This document shows, in pieces, positions 46,418-55,125 of a DNA stretch of 64,000 nucleotides. Position 1 is the first letter of the stretch. Every line of letters begins with the position of its first letter. Made by a program: the position numbers and the translations under genes. Origin of the DNA: DATAXI01 sp963756185. Its GTDB lineage: Bacteria > Verrucomicrobiota > Verrucomicrobiia > Chthoniobacterales > Chthoniobacteraceae. The notes under the pieces were generated by a model, which was given only the letters and a program-made list of their open reading frames with translations, made no database searches and was not told the DNA's origin. The DNA is taken from assembly GCA_963756185.1 (NCBI GenBank), contig CAVWMS010000001.1:124001-188000 (forward strand). Reading direction: 5' to 3'.

Positions 46418-47468
46418 TCATGGTGGAAGCCTGCGAGTTGGGCGTCGGAGAATTTTCTCGGCGGGAGTGCGCCGCAGATGACCCGCCAGGCCGATCTTGG
46501 AGAGCGTCCAGATGATCCACTTCGTCGGGTCAAACTGCCATGGCTTTACGCCGTTGCGATAGTCGTACGGAAACTCATGGTGATAGTTGTGATAACCCTC
46601 GCCGAACGTCACCAGTGCCGCGAGCCACGAATCCCGCGCGCTGCATCTCGACGAATACGGCTGGCTGCCAAAGTAATGGCAGAGCGAATTGATGCAGAAG
46701 GTGCAGTGCTGAAGCACAACCACGCGTGCGACGCCCGCGATCAGGAATGCCCCCAGGGCTGCTTTCCAGCCGCCCCATGCATAACCGATCCCCGCCGGCA
46801 GCACAAACGCCACGAACGCGCCGATCCATTGCACATACCTGTGTTGCCACATGACCATCGGTTGCTTTTTCAGATCGGAGACATTGTCAAACGGGGGAGG
46901 TGGATTGAGCTTGAACAGCAACCAGCCGATATGCGCCTGGAAGAGCCCATCGCGAATGTTGTACGGGTCCGCCTCGTGATCCACGTGCTTGTGATGCGCC
47001 CGGTGCTCACACGCCCACAGCAATGCGGAATTTTCAAAAGCTGCGGCGCCGAAGATCAATGTAAACAGCCGCACGCTCCAATGCGCCTGGAACGTCAGGT
47101 GCGAGAAGAGCCTGTGATAACCGAGGGTAATGGAAAAGCCCGCACGCGCAAAACATCACGAGGAAAAGAGCAGCCTGAAACCAATCGATCCCGAATCGCC
47201 AGATGTACGCCGGCACCAACGTGAGCGACATGATAAAGGTGCCGATGAGAAAGGAACTGATCGGCCAGTTGACTTTATCGAAGGGAATGCGGCGGAATAT
47301 TCGCGCCCAGGCCGGTGAACGGCCCGCGGAACTCTCCCTCGCGGATGGCGGCTTCCGCAAGCCGTGAGTGATCACCTTATGCCGGCGTTCGCGCCCGGCG
47401 GGATGCGGCAGCGGCTCCCAGGCGATGTTCTCTTCTCTCTTTTCCGAATCATTGATGACGTTGTTCAT
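46418..47468 (-). pseudogene. Fatty acid desaturase, frameshifted
   Basis: Membrane di-iron acyl-CoA/acyl-lipid desaturase, split in two frames. Part one starts at ATG 47468 (MNNVINDSEKREENIAWEPL) and runs to FQAALFLVMFCACGL. An extra T (TTTT, 47134-47137) then shifts the frame; removing it gives SITLGYHRLFSHLTF, the first His box, running into VRLFTLIFGAAAFENSALLW. Part two has CEHRAHHKHVD (second box) and GEGYHNYHHEFPYDYR (third box), so all three His boxes survive. The C-terminus reads LSKIGLAGHLRRTPAEKI, normal for the family. Another open frame (to 46285) follows and could be part of the original tail. Leader C lies upstream. Desaturation fits a cold or membrane-stress response. Confidence 0.78.
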
Positions 47469-47535
47469 GTCGCTCGCTCTTGAAGTTCCGAGGGCGGCGG
47501 GGCTTCCTTCCCCAGTCCCTGGAACCTCCCTAAGC

Positions 47536-47675
47536 ATCGGGCTCCGCGGGTTAATGAGCCAATACCTTCTCCGTCACCACGCAATAGCCGGCAGCTATGG
47601 CCATGGCCCCTCTTTCTCACTTTCTCTGAAAAAAAGGGCGCACTCTGCCCAGTATTCGCGATAGTTATTGGCTAT
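47536..47675 (-). promoter_or_regulatory. Leader C of the desaturase: paired ATAG-N7-CTAT boxes and promoter-like block
   Basis: On the minus strand, distal box ATAGCCAATAACTAT (47675-47661), 62 bp, proximal box ATAGCTGCCGGCTAT (47598-47584), a weaker block ending GAGAAGGTATTGG (47559), exactly 17 bp, and CCCGATGCTTA (from 47541). The desaturase start at 47468 is 68 bp beyond. The remaining DNA up to the ATPase stop (47676-47774) shows nothing recognisable. Confidence 0.7.
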
Positions 47676-47774
47676 GGCTTGAAACTGAGCACCTCGCAGC
47701 CTTGCGGATTTACTCCGGACATGACGTGACGGATTGCCCCGTCCTTCTTATGCCGCCGCGCACTTTGCATCGGT

Positions 47775-50411
47775 CTATTTGCGGGATACAGGCTGGCGAA
47801 TCTCCCGCTCGGCCTGTCCCCAGTCCTCGCTTGCATGGCCGTCATGGCGGCCGTGCTCTTCATAGAGGAGATAGGCGCGTTGCGCGATTTGCGCCGTCAA
47901 ATCGGACGGTTTGCTGGCCTTGGCGGGATCGAAAATCCGATAGGCGAGCAGTTTGACGCGGTCGCTCAAGAGCGCCCATATCAACGCGTATCCCCATACA
48001 AACCCGGCCCAACTCCAGCCGAGTGGTGGCATGAGGAATCCGTAAACCGCAATCAACGTTGCAACGATTTGCGTGCCAAGCACGGCCATCCACAAAATCC
48101 GCGCGGGCCGGATGGACCAGAACGGGCCGCGCGTGCGGGTGAGAAAGATCGTCAGATGCCCCGCAACGGAGAGCATCAGGTACATCATCGGCTGGAGATG
48201 CTGATGGTCCAGGTGAAACACCCGGTCGCCAAGGTAGAACAGGCCGAAAGCCGCCATCGGCCCAATGACGCCGAGGACTGTGGCGATCCCGAGCACGAGG
48301 CGCATATTCCACGATTCCGGCTGATCCTTGTAATGTACATTGTCATAAGCAATCGACAGGATCGCCCCGTCATTGAGCAATGCCAGCATGACGATCATCA
48401 CCGCCGTCAATGGATAGAAGTTAAAGATCAGGATCGCCAGAGTCATGAATAACAGCACCCGCAGAGTCTCGGCGATGCGATAGATGGCGTAACTGTTCAT
48501 CCGCTGAAAAATTCTCCGGCTCTCCTTGATCGCGTCGATGATCACGCCCAGGCCGGGTGTCGTCAGCACGATGGCCGCCGCCGCGCGCGCCGCGTCCGTC
48601 GCGTCCGAAACGGCGATGCCGCAGTCGGCTTTCTTCAGCGCCGGAGCGTCATTTACTCCGTCGCCAGTCATGCCGACCATGTGGCCGCGTTTTTGCAGCA
48701 CATCCACAATGTGAAACTTGTGCTCGGGGAATACCTGCGCGAAGCCGTCTGCCTTCTCGATTTCCTCGGCCACCTGCGCTGTCTCTTCCTTCTTCGAGTC
48801 ACCCAGGGCGGCCGCATCGAGGATATTGGTCCCCATGTCCAGTTTTTTTGCGGTTTCCTTCGCGATTGCCAGTGCGTCGCCCGTAACCATCTTGATCTTT
48901 ACACCCATCCCGAGCGCGGTCGCGATGGTTGCCTTTGCATCTTCCCGCGGCGGGTCGAACAGGGGCAACACGCCGACAAATTGCCACTTGCCGTCCTGAT
49001 CCGCCCTGGCCACGCCCAGCGAGCGAAAGCCGCGCGCCGCGAATTCGTCCACCGCCTTGTCAACCGCGGGTTTCACCTGCCCCTTATTGGACGACAATTC
49101 CAAAATCACTTGCGGCGCGCCCTTGCTCACCTTGAACTGCTTGCCGTCTGCGCCCTTGACGGTGGCCTCGGTGCGTTTATGCACCGGGTCGAACGGCATG
49201 AAATGAACCACCTGATAGCTTTTCAAGGTCTTATCATCTTTCACGCCACCCAGGACGGCCAAATCAATCGTGTCATTATTGTCCGCGCGCGATGCCAATG
49301 CGCCGGCCAGAATGACTTGCTCAGGCGGAATATTATTCACGCTGAAGGGGTCGCCGAGCGTCAGTTTGTTCTGGGTCAGGGTGCCTGTTTTGTCCGCGCA
49401 CAGCACGTCCACTCCCGCCAATTCCTCGATGGCCACCAATTTGCTGACAATCGCCTGTTTCTTTGCGAGCAATCGCGCGCCCACCGCCATCGTCACGGAA
49501 AGCACCGTCGGCATTGCCACCGGAATCGCCGCGACGGTCAGCACCAATGCAAACTGCAACGTCGTCAGGATCGGGTCGCCGCGGAAGATCGCGACGGTGA
49601 TAATTACTCCGACCAGGGCGACCGCGAGGATGATCAGGTAATTGCCTATCTTCAAAACCGCCTTTTGGAAATGGCTGACCGTGTGCGCCGTCTCAACCAA
49701 TTGCGCCGTCTTTCCAAAGTAAGTGTTTTCCCCCGTGGCATAGACCAGCGCGCCAATTTCACCCTGCCGGATAATCGAACCGGAAAACACCGGGTCGCCT
49801 GGTTTCTTTTCGGCTGGGAGCGATTCTCCCGTCAACGCGGACTGATCCACCTCCACCGAATCACCCTCGAGCAAGCGCGCATCGGCCGGCACAATGTCGC
49901 CGAGGCGCAACCGGATGATATCTCCTGGCACCACCTCGCGCGCCGGTGGATTGATCCACTTTCCATCCCGTTTTACCCTGGCCTTGATTGCCAGCCTGGC
50001 CTTGAGCGCGTCGATGGCGTTGCCAGCCTCGCGTTCTTCCCAAAATCCGACCACGGCGTTGGCCGCCAGCAAAAAAAGGATGATGAAGAAATCCGGCCAG
50101 TGCCGGACCACGCCCGACAGGATCACCGCCACCTCGATCATCCAGGGGATGGGTCCCCAGAAATAACTGAGGAATTTCAGGAGCGGATTGGTCTTCTCCT
50201 CCGCAATCTCGTTGGGGCCATACTGAGTCAGCCGTTTCTCCGCCTCGGCTTGAGTAAGACCTTCCGGCGACGACCCCAACTTTTTCTCGACCTCCAGCAT
50301 CGGCAGAGTCTTCAAATCTTCCTTCGCTTCAGACTTGGATGCCGGCTTCGATTCGGGAGCCTTGGGTTTCGAGTCTTCGGTAGCTTCGGGTTGGTCAGCG
50401 CTTGGTTTCAT
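47775..50411 (-). CDS. Plasma-membrane proton-efflux P-type ATPase (P3A)
   Basis: 878-aa P-type ATPase of the H+-ATPase group. After a Lys/Glu/Pro-rich N-terminal extension (about 45 residues) come the cation-ATPase N-domain (LTQAEAEKRLTQYGPNEIAE), TM1-2, the actuator motif DQSALTGES, TM3-4 with VAAIPVAMPTVLSVTMAVGA, and the phosphorylation site CADKTGTLTQNK with D340. Next are the nucleotide-binding domain (MPFDPVHKRTEATVKG), the hinge MVTGDALAIAKE and VGMTGDGVNDAPALKKADCG, then the C-terminal helices. Start at ATG 50411 with GAGAGG upstream. Last gene of the eight-gene run from leader D. It pumps protons out at the expense of ATP and fits acid or energy stress. Confidence 0.93.
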   Translation of the reverse strand: MKPSADQPEATEDSKPKAPESKPASKSEAKEDLKTLPMLEVEKKLGSSPEGLTQAEAEKRLTQYGPNEIAEEKTNPLLKFLSYFWGPIPWMIEVAVILSGVVRHWPDFFIILFLLAANAVVGFWEEREAGNAIDALKARLAIKARVKRDGKWINPPAREVVPGDIIRLRLGDIVPADARLLEGDSVEVDQSALTGESLPAEKKPGDPVFSGSIIRQGEIGALVYATGENTYFGKTAQLVETAHTVSHFQKAVLKIGNYLIILAVALVGVIITVAIFRGDPILTTLQFALVLTVAAIPVAMPTVLSVTMAVGARLLAKKQAIVSKLVAIEELAGVDVLCADKTGTLTQNKLTLGDPFSVNNIPPEQVILAGALASRADNNDTIDLAVLGGVKDDKTLKSYQVVHFMPFDPVHKRTEATVKGADGKQFKVSKGAPQVILELSSNKGQVKPAVDKAVDEFAARGFRSLGVARADQDGKWQFVGVLPLFDPPREDAKATIATALGMGVKIKMVTGDALAIAKETAKKLDMGTNILDAAALGDSKKEETAQVAEEIEKADGFAQVFPEHKFHIVDVLQKRGHMVGMTGDGVNDAPALKKADCGIAVSDATDAARAAAAIVLTTPGLGVIIDAIKESRRIFQRMNSYAIYRIAETLRVLLFMTLAILIFNFYPLTAVMIVMLALLNDGAILSIAYDNVHYKDQPESWNMRLVLGIATVLGVIGPMAAFGLFYLGDRVFHLDHQHLQPMMYLMLSVAGHLTIFLTRTRGPFWSIRPARILWMAVLGTQIVATLIAVYGFLMPPLGWSWAGFVWGYALIWALLSDRVKLLAYRIFDPAKASKPSDLTAQIAQRAYLLYEEHGRHDGHASEDWGQAEREIRQPVSRK

Positions 50412-50455
50412 GATATCTATCCTCTCACTATTTTGAATTCTCCAAATCGAACGGG

Positions 50456-51568
50456 TTACATTGTTCCTTTCGCGCGGGCGGCGACTCCTCCCGTCGGTAG
50501 GAATTCCGGTAAGTCAAGGCGCGCCACGCCGATTCGGTCATCGGCCATCCCGTAATAAACGTCGAAGCGATCCGGCAGACCGATGTCGTCACGCCGGTCA
50601 ATGCCGGTCGGGAACACGATGTCGGGCACCATCCCCTGACGTTCCTGCGGCAACTCCGGCTTCAGCACCGGCTCCGCGGAGCGATACAGAATTTCGCGCG
50701 GATGGTGCCTCGCCAGCAGCATCACCCCGGCGGAATAGCATAACTTGTGTCCAACCTGACCCGGCGCCGTCACCTCACTTACGCCGTGGTAAACGATCAG
50801 CCAGCCACGCCGGGTAAGCACGGGCGGAGTACCGGCTCCGATTTTCAGGCATTCCCAGGACGAGACGGGAGTGGCGATCCGGCGATGGGAATTAAAAAGG
50901 CCGAGGCGCCGCGGTTCGACGCCATCCGCAGGCAGCGGGCAGTAGGATATCCAGATGCTTTCGCGATCGACGTCCACAAGCCGCGACTTGCTCCTGCGGG
51001 CAGTCTCCTCGGGTCGCGTGCCGGGGAACAGGGGCCGATGGAGCATGGCCAGTTGCATTTTTCCAGCGTGGTTGGGACCGGCAACCGGGAAGAGGCTCGC
51101 GTCCTTGTTATCCACGTGGACGAAATCGATGCCGTCATACGGCTCAAAGGTCGCCAGCCCCATCCGCCTCCAGTGGAACAAATCTTCCGAGATGGCCAGG
51201 GCGATCCGCGGGCCTGAGGAAGAAAGCGCCGCGTAGGCCATCACGTAACGCTGGAGCGGTTCCACGAAAGTGATTCGCGGGTCTTCGCACCCGCCGCCGC
51301 CGTTTGGCAGCCGCTCGTAGTCGGCCTCCGGCTCGAGCGCGATGCCGAGCCGCTCCACACCGCACGGGTCGCCGGCGTTATCGAATCTTACTCGCGCAAT
51401 GCCGATGCGCGAATAATTGCCCTTCGCGACAAGCCTCGGGAAGAGATACAGCTCGCCGTCCGGACCTCGAGCAGCCCCGGGATTCAAAACCCCTTCGACT
51501 TCATGCGGATTTCCGGGCTCCGGCTCCATGATCTGGCCGATGCGATGCAGTTGAAAGGCGTTCGTCAA
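50456..51568 (-). CDS. Glycoside hydrolase family 130-like phosphorylase
   Basis: 370-aa five-bladed propeller protein of the GH130 type, whose members are beta-mannoside phosphorylases. Start is TTG at 51568 (MTNAFQLHRIGQIMEPEPGN), overlapping the phosphomannomutase stop (TTGA). Family features are GVLNPGAARGPDGELYLFPR, the catalytic-loop region GGGGCEDPRITFVE, PYDGIDFVHVDNKDASLFP, the phosphate-binding-type histidine segment VYHGVSE, and VPDIVFPTGIDRRDD. It sits with phosphomannomutase and mannose-6-phosphate isomerase, so it probably releases mannose-1-phosphate from a mannan or compatible mannoside that the other two channel to fructose-6-phosphate. Predicted cytoplasmic, as it has no signal peptide. 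Confidence 0.85.
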   Translation of the reverse strand: MTNAFQLHRIGQIMEPEPGNPHEVEGVLNPGAARGPDGELYLFPRLVAKGNYSRIGIARVRFDNAGDPCGVERLGIALEPEADYERLPNGGGGCEDPRITFVEPLQRYVMAYAALSSSGPRIALAISEDLFHWRRMGLATFEPYDGIDFVHVDNKDASLFPVAGPNHAGKMQLAMLHRPLFPGTRPEETARRSKSRLVDVDRESIWISYCPLPADGVEPRRLGLFNSHRRIATPVSSWECLKIGAGTPPVLTRRGWLIVYHGVSEVTAPGQVGHKLCYSAGVMLLARHHPREILYRSAEPVLKPELPQERQGMVPDIVFPTGIDRRDDIGLPDRFDVYYGMADDRIGVARLDLPEFLPTGGVAARAKGTM

Positions 51569-52314
51569 GTTACCTCCAGGCAGGCCACGATCGCTTCGAT
51601 CACGCGCTTCGTCTCATGAGGGTCTTTGACCGCTATGGATAGGGCGCCCGCCTCCTCGGCCGGATAATCGTTTCCACCCGGGAACAGGGCATCTCCGATG
51701 AAGATCATCCCATTGATTGCAATGCCGAGGACATCGCGGAGTTTTCGAATCCCGTAGCCTTTGTCGATCCCATGCCTGGTGACATCGATGGAGCTCGCGC
51801 CGCCCAGGCGCACCGAAAATTCCGGGATAAGTTTGTCGAGGACCGCCTTCGCCTTCTTTCGCTTCGAGAAATCAGGATCCCACTCCTTCTTCTCTTCGAG
51901 CGGAGCCTGCTGGCCCAATCCGGAGAATGTAATCTGGCTTCCCCGGTCTTCGATCAATTCCCCCCAGGTTCGTTCGGGCGCGAGGTCGGCCGACCCCGTT
52001 GCCTGCCTCAATGAACTGATAATCTTCTTCTTCTCTTCGTCGGTAAAATCCTCTGAGTAGAGGATTTTCCAGCCGCCCTGGTATTCGTAGAACTTTGTCC
52101 CGCAGGTTGGAAGGAGAGAGAGATTCTTCAGGCGCTCATCATGGGTGAGATTCGCGAGCACTTGTTTCTCAAACTGTGACCAGGCGCCGCCGGAAATTAT
52201 GGATACCTTCACAATTCCGAGAAGAGAATTGAGCAGTCCTGCCATCTCGGCATCGACGGATGACTTGCTCTCGGCCAGCGTGCCATCCAAATCAAAAACG
52301 ATTAGCTTTTTCAT
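51565..52314 (-). CDS. HAD-IIB phosphomannomutase-like hydrolase
   Basis: 249-aa HAD-superfamily protein with the subclass IIB cap. Motif I is IVFDLDGTLAESK with D8 and D10; motif II lies in SIISGGAWSQF; the cap holds FSGLGQQAPLEEKKEWDPDF, close to the eukaryotic-type PMM signature; DVTRHGIDKGYGIRKL and FIGDALFPGGNDYPAEEAGA form motif IV. The length and signature match alpha-phosphomannomutases of the eukaryotic PMM type more than sucrose- or trehalose-phosphatases. The gene overlaps the isomerase (ATGA) and GH130 (TTGA) genes on either side. Proposed reaction: mannose-1-phosphate to mannose-6-phosphate. Confidence 0.82.
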   Translation of the reverse strand: MKKLIVFDLDGTLAESKSSVDAEMAGLLNSLLGIVKVSIISGGAWSQFEKQVLANLTHDERLKNLSLLPTCGTKFYEYQGGWKILYSEDFTDEEKKKIISSLRQATGSADLAPERTWGELIEDRGSQITFSGLGQQAPLEEKKEWDPDFSKRKKAKAVLDKLIPEFSVRLGGASSIDVTRHGIDKGYGIRKLRDVLGIAINGMIFIGDALFPGGNDYPAEEAGALSIAVKDPHETKRVIEAIVACLEVT

Positions 52315-53315
52315 GGCGTCCTGAACGATTTAGGCAGCGAAATTTGCAACAGAGTAACTCCGCCATGCGGCCGGCAGAGACAGTCTCCCACTACGGCGGG
52401 CAAAAGCACCACGTCGCCTTTGCCAAAGGCATAGTCGGCGCCGAAGTGCTCCAGGTGACCCGCGCCGGCGATGCATACCAGCACACGAGGCGTTCCCTCC
52501 CTGCCGACTGAGAACGGAGCTTCGCCGCTGATTCGCCAGACGCCGAAATAATCACAATGAAGGAGCCGCTCGCGCAGCGCCGGCGTCGTCTCTGCCACCC
52601 CCGGTTCAAACGGAATAATTGCGATTTGCGAAAAATCAATGCACTCCATCGCTTGATCGACTTGCAAGGGCCGAAGCGCGCCTGTCTTTGGATCGACATG
52701 ATCCCAGTCATAGAGACGAAACGTTACGTCGCTGTTTCGCTGTACTTCAAAGACCACGACATCCTTCAACGAGTGGACGGTTCCCGCCCTCACCAGGACA
52801 GCGTCGCCAGGCTTTGGCGTGAAGTACGCCAGGTGATCCTCGACTTTCCCGTGTGCGATTGCGTCGCGCAGTTTGGCCGCCGTGGTGCCGGCCTTCAGGC
52901 CCGCGTAGATACGGCTTTCGGCATCCGCTTCCAGCACTACCCATCCTTCGGTCTTGCCCGTCTCCCCCGGTGGAATCAGTGCAACATGCACGTCAGAGGG
53001 ATGGACCTGGACGGAGAGAGCCTGGGTCACATCGAGAAACTTTAGCAGCAGAGGAAATCTGGAAAACTGCCCGTCCAATCTTCCCATAAGCTGGTGCGGC
53101 GATTCGTCCAGCAGTTGTTTGATGGTGCTTCCCTTGAGCGGTCCGTCGGCCACGACGCTTGGATGGTCGTCGCGGTCGCTCAGAATCCACGCTTCTCCTA
53201 TCGGACCGTCCCCCGGCAGCGGAGCGGAGAGCAGCCCGGCCAGACGCCGGCCGCCCCAGAGCCGATATTGGTAGATCGGCTCGAATCGCAGCGGATATAG
53301 AGGTGTTTGGTTGAT
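52311..53315 (-). CDS. manA: Type I mannose-6-phosphate isomerase, probable non-standard start
   Basis: 334-aa cupin isomerase. The open frame with a usual start begins only at GTG 53153 (MADGPLKG), which would delete about 55 conserved residues. The frame is open further up and reads QTPLYPLRFEPIYQYRLWGG and GDGPIGEAWILSDRDDHPS, clearly PMI sequence. No ATG, GTG or TTG lies above it; ATC at 53315 gives (M)NQTPLYPLRF and is the likely initiation site, either a rare AUC start or a mutated ATG. Zinc ligands are visible in SVQVHPSDVH and RAGTVHSLKD. It interconverts mannose-6-phosphate and fructose-6-phosphate. It overlaps the PMM start by four bases. Confidence 0.8.
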   Translation of the reverse strand: MNQTPLYPLRFEPIYQYRLWGGRRLAGLLSAPLPGDGPIGEAWILSDRDDHPSVVADGPLKGSTIKQLLDESPHQLMGRLDGQFSRFPLLLKFLDVTQALSVQVHPSDVHVALIPPGETGKTEGWVVLEADAESRIYAGLKAGTTAAKLRDAIAHGKVEDHLAYFTPKPGDAVLVRAGTVHSLKDVVVFEVQRNSDVTFRLYDWDHVDPKTGALRPLQVDQAMECIDFSQIAIIPFEPGVAETTPALRERLLHCDYFGVWRISGEAPFSVGREGTPRVLVCIAGAGHLEHFGADYAFGKGDVVLLPAVVGDCLCRPHGGVTLLQISLPKSFRTP

Positions 53316-53345
53316 GGAATTCTTTCGGTATAAAGAAGGGTGTTG

Positions 53346-53570
53346 TTATTGTTGTCCGGGGATAGTCGGCGGCGGCCCCTGTGACCGAACGCCAGGCCGC
53401 CACGCCAGGTCTTCGCTCAATAAATAGATGATCATCGCAGCGAACATCAGAATGACGGCTACATAGAAGCGCCAATCATGATGCAGACGCATCCAGGCGG
53501 GGGTATGAGCCTGATGGATGCCGCCGTGATCCGGACCGTGCCGGTGGTGATTGTGATTAGGCTCACTCAC
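53346..53570 (-). CDS. Small His-rich membrane protein
   Basis: 74-aa protein starting at GTG 53570: a His-rich N-terminus (MSEPNHNHHRHGPDHGG), an amphipathic stretch and one transmembrane helix (FYVAVILMFAAMIIYLL), then a Pro/Gln-rich tail. The His cluster could bind metal, but that is only an inference. It lies between the slipin and the isomerase in the same run, with gaps of 26 and 30 bp. No family is recognised. Confidence 0.65.
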   Translation of the reverse strand: MSEPNHNHHRHGPDHGGIHQAHTPAWMRLHHDWRFYVAVILMFAAMIIYLLSEDLAWRPGVRSQGPPPTIPGQQ

Positions 53571-53596
53571 GGGTGCCTCCAGGGCGGCGCACTCTC

Positions 53597-54538
53597 TTAA
53601 TCCCCGTTTGTTTCCGGAACCCTCGTGGGTGGGGCGCCCTTGTGCCCATTCGCGGCTTCCTGGCCGATTCCCATTGTCAGCGCTGTCATGCCGGCGATCC
53701 CTCCCAGTTGCATGGTCTCCACGGCGGTGCTGGGAACGATGACTATCGTGGAATTCTCCTTCAGCCCCTCATAGAGCATGTTCATCGCACGCAGATGAAA
53801 TGCCACCGGGTTGTTCGTGTAGCTTTTCGCGGCCTCGGCAAATTTCTCCGCCACCTGCCGCTCCGAATCTCCCAGAATTACCCGTGCCTGCCGCTCCCGC
53901 TCCGCCTGGGCCTGCATCGACATCGCATCCTCCAGCGCAGAGGGGATCAATACATCCTTCACCTCTACGGAAATCACTTTGATTCCCCACGGTTCCGTGC
54001 GCTCGTCAATGATCTTCTGCAGCAAGCCGCTGATCCTGTCCCTGCCTTCCAGCATATCGCAGAGCATGGTCTTGCCGATCACATCGCGCAGCGCCGTTTG
54101 GGACGCCCAACTAATGGCACTTCGATAATCTGACACACTGAGGGCCGCCTTCTTTGGATCCACCACCTGCCAAAACAGCACGGCATCCACATCCACCGGC
54201 ACCGTATCTTTGGTAAGGGTCTTCTCAGCCTTGAAAGCAGTTGGTATGACGCGGGTGTCGATCCAGTAGGGAATCGCATCAACAACCGGAATAATGAAAA
54301 ACAGTCCCGGTCCCCTTAGGGCATGGAAGTGCCCGAGACGCAATATCACCGACCTATCCCACTGATCGGCAACTTGAATCCCGGAAGAAACGGCGATGGC
54401 GATCACGAAAGCGGCCACGCCAATCGCCATGGCGCCTATATTATCCCCGGCTTTGTATCTGAAGTATGCCAACACGGCGCCAATGCCCAGAATGATGATG
54501 AATACCAATACCGCGAACGATCTATTTTGTTGTCTCAT
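53597..54538 (-). CDS. Slipin (SPFH/band 7 membrane protein)
   Basis: 313-aa stomatin-like protein. Two N-terminal hydrophobic stretches (FAVLVFIIILGIGAVLAYF and AMAIGVAAFVIAIAVSSGI) act as a membrane hairpin or anchor, followed by the band 7 domain: DRSVILRLGHFHALRGPGLF, VDAIPYWIDTRVI, LFWQVVDPKKAALSVSDYRS and KVISVEVKDVLIPSALEDAM. The coiled helix MQAQAERERQARVILGDSE is the signature slipin end. Such proteins organise membrane microdomains. Here it is inside the stress-type run with the PRC-barrel and general-stress proteins. No NfeD-type protease partner is adjacent. Confidence 0.93.
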   Translation of the reverse strand: MRQQNRSFAVLVFIIILGIGAVLAYFRYKAGDNIGAMAIGVAAFVIAIAVSSGIQVADQWDRSVILRLGHFHALRGPGLFFIIPVVDAIPYWIDTRVIPTAFKAEKTLTKDTVPVDVDAVLFWQVVDPKKAALSVSDYRSAISWASQTALRDVIGKTMLCDMLEGRDRISGLLQKIIDERTEPWGIKVISVEVKDVLIPSALEDAMSMQAQAERERQARVILGDSERQVAEKFAEAAKSYTNNPVAFHLRAMNMLYEGLKENSTIVIVPSTAVETMQLGGIAGMTALTMGIGQEAANGHKGAPPTRVPETNGD

Positions 54539-54554
54539 GGGAATGTCCCTTCAA

Positions 54555-55100
54555 TTACCTGCTTTGCATTGCCAGTTTCTGGCCCGCTCCCTCATGATGC
54601 TCCAGTGTCTCGGCATCGGTGTCGCCGAGGATTTCCTTTGCGTGACTGACCTCATCCGCGGAACCGTGGGCAATCACGACGAACTTGTCGGCCTTGAGCG
54701 CCGTCTCATACTTCAGGATACTGTCCTTGGGGATCCCCAGGCTGACCAGGCCGGCCCCAACCGCGCTCAAACCGCCTACCACGACCGCGCTCTCCAGCGC
54801 GCCCACGATCCAAACGACGAGCGGACCCCCAACCAGCAATGGCCCGATTCCTGGAATGAGAAAAAACGCGGAGCCGAAGAAACATCCCCATATCCAGCCC
54901 CAGAAGGCTCCAATTCCTCCCCACTTTTTCATCCGATCGCCGACATTGTAATAACCGACTACGTGTTCATCCGTATGATAATCGCGTCCGACAATCGACA
55001 GTTTCTTCATGTCGAAACCGGATTGCTGCAGTTCCTTCACTGCCGCTTCGGCAGCCGTGTGGGACGGGTAGATTGCTACGACGGAATTATTTGTGTTCAT
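54555..55100 (-). CDS. General stress protein 17M/YflT-like membrane protein
   Basis: 181-aa protein starting at ATG 55100 behind AAAGGAAATAAC; the longer frame has no site. The N-terminal ferredoxin-like segment (VVAIYPSHTAAEAAVKELQQ and GFDMKKLSIVGRDY) is the YflT/GsiB-type general-stress domain. A Gly-rich membrane segment (GFWGWIW-like, then LIPGIGPLLVGGPLVVWIVG) follows, and the end KYETALKADKFVVIAHGSAD is a second alpha/beta unit. Proteins of this DUF1269-like group are stress induced. It lies 25 bp after the PRC-barrel gene and 16 bp before the slipin gene. Confidence 0.82.
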   Translation of the reverse strand: MNTNNSVVAIYPSHTAAEAAVKELQQSGFDMKKLSIVGRDYHTDEHVVGYYNVGDRMKKWGGIGAFWGWIWGCFFGSAFFLIPGIGPLLVGGPLVVWIVGALESAVVVGGLSAVGAGLVSLGIPKDSILKYETALKADKFVVIAHGSADEVSHAKEILGDTDAETLEHHEGAGQKLAMQSR

Positions 55101-55125
55101 GTTATTTCCTTTGTTTTTCATTTTG

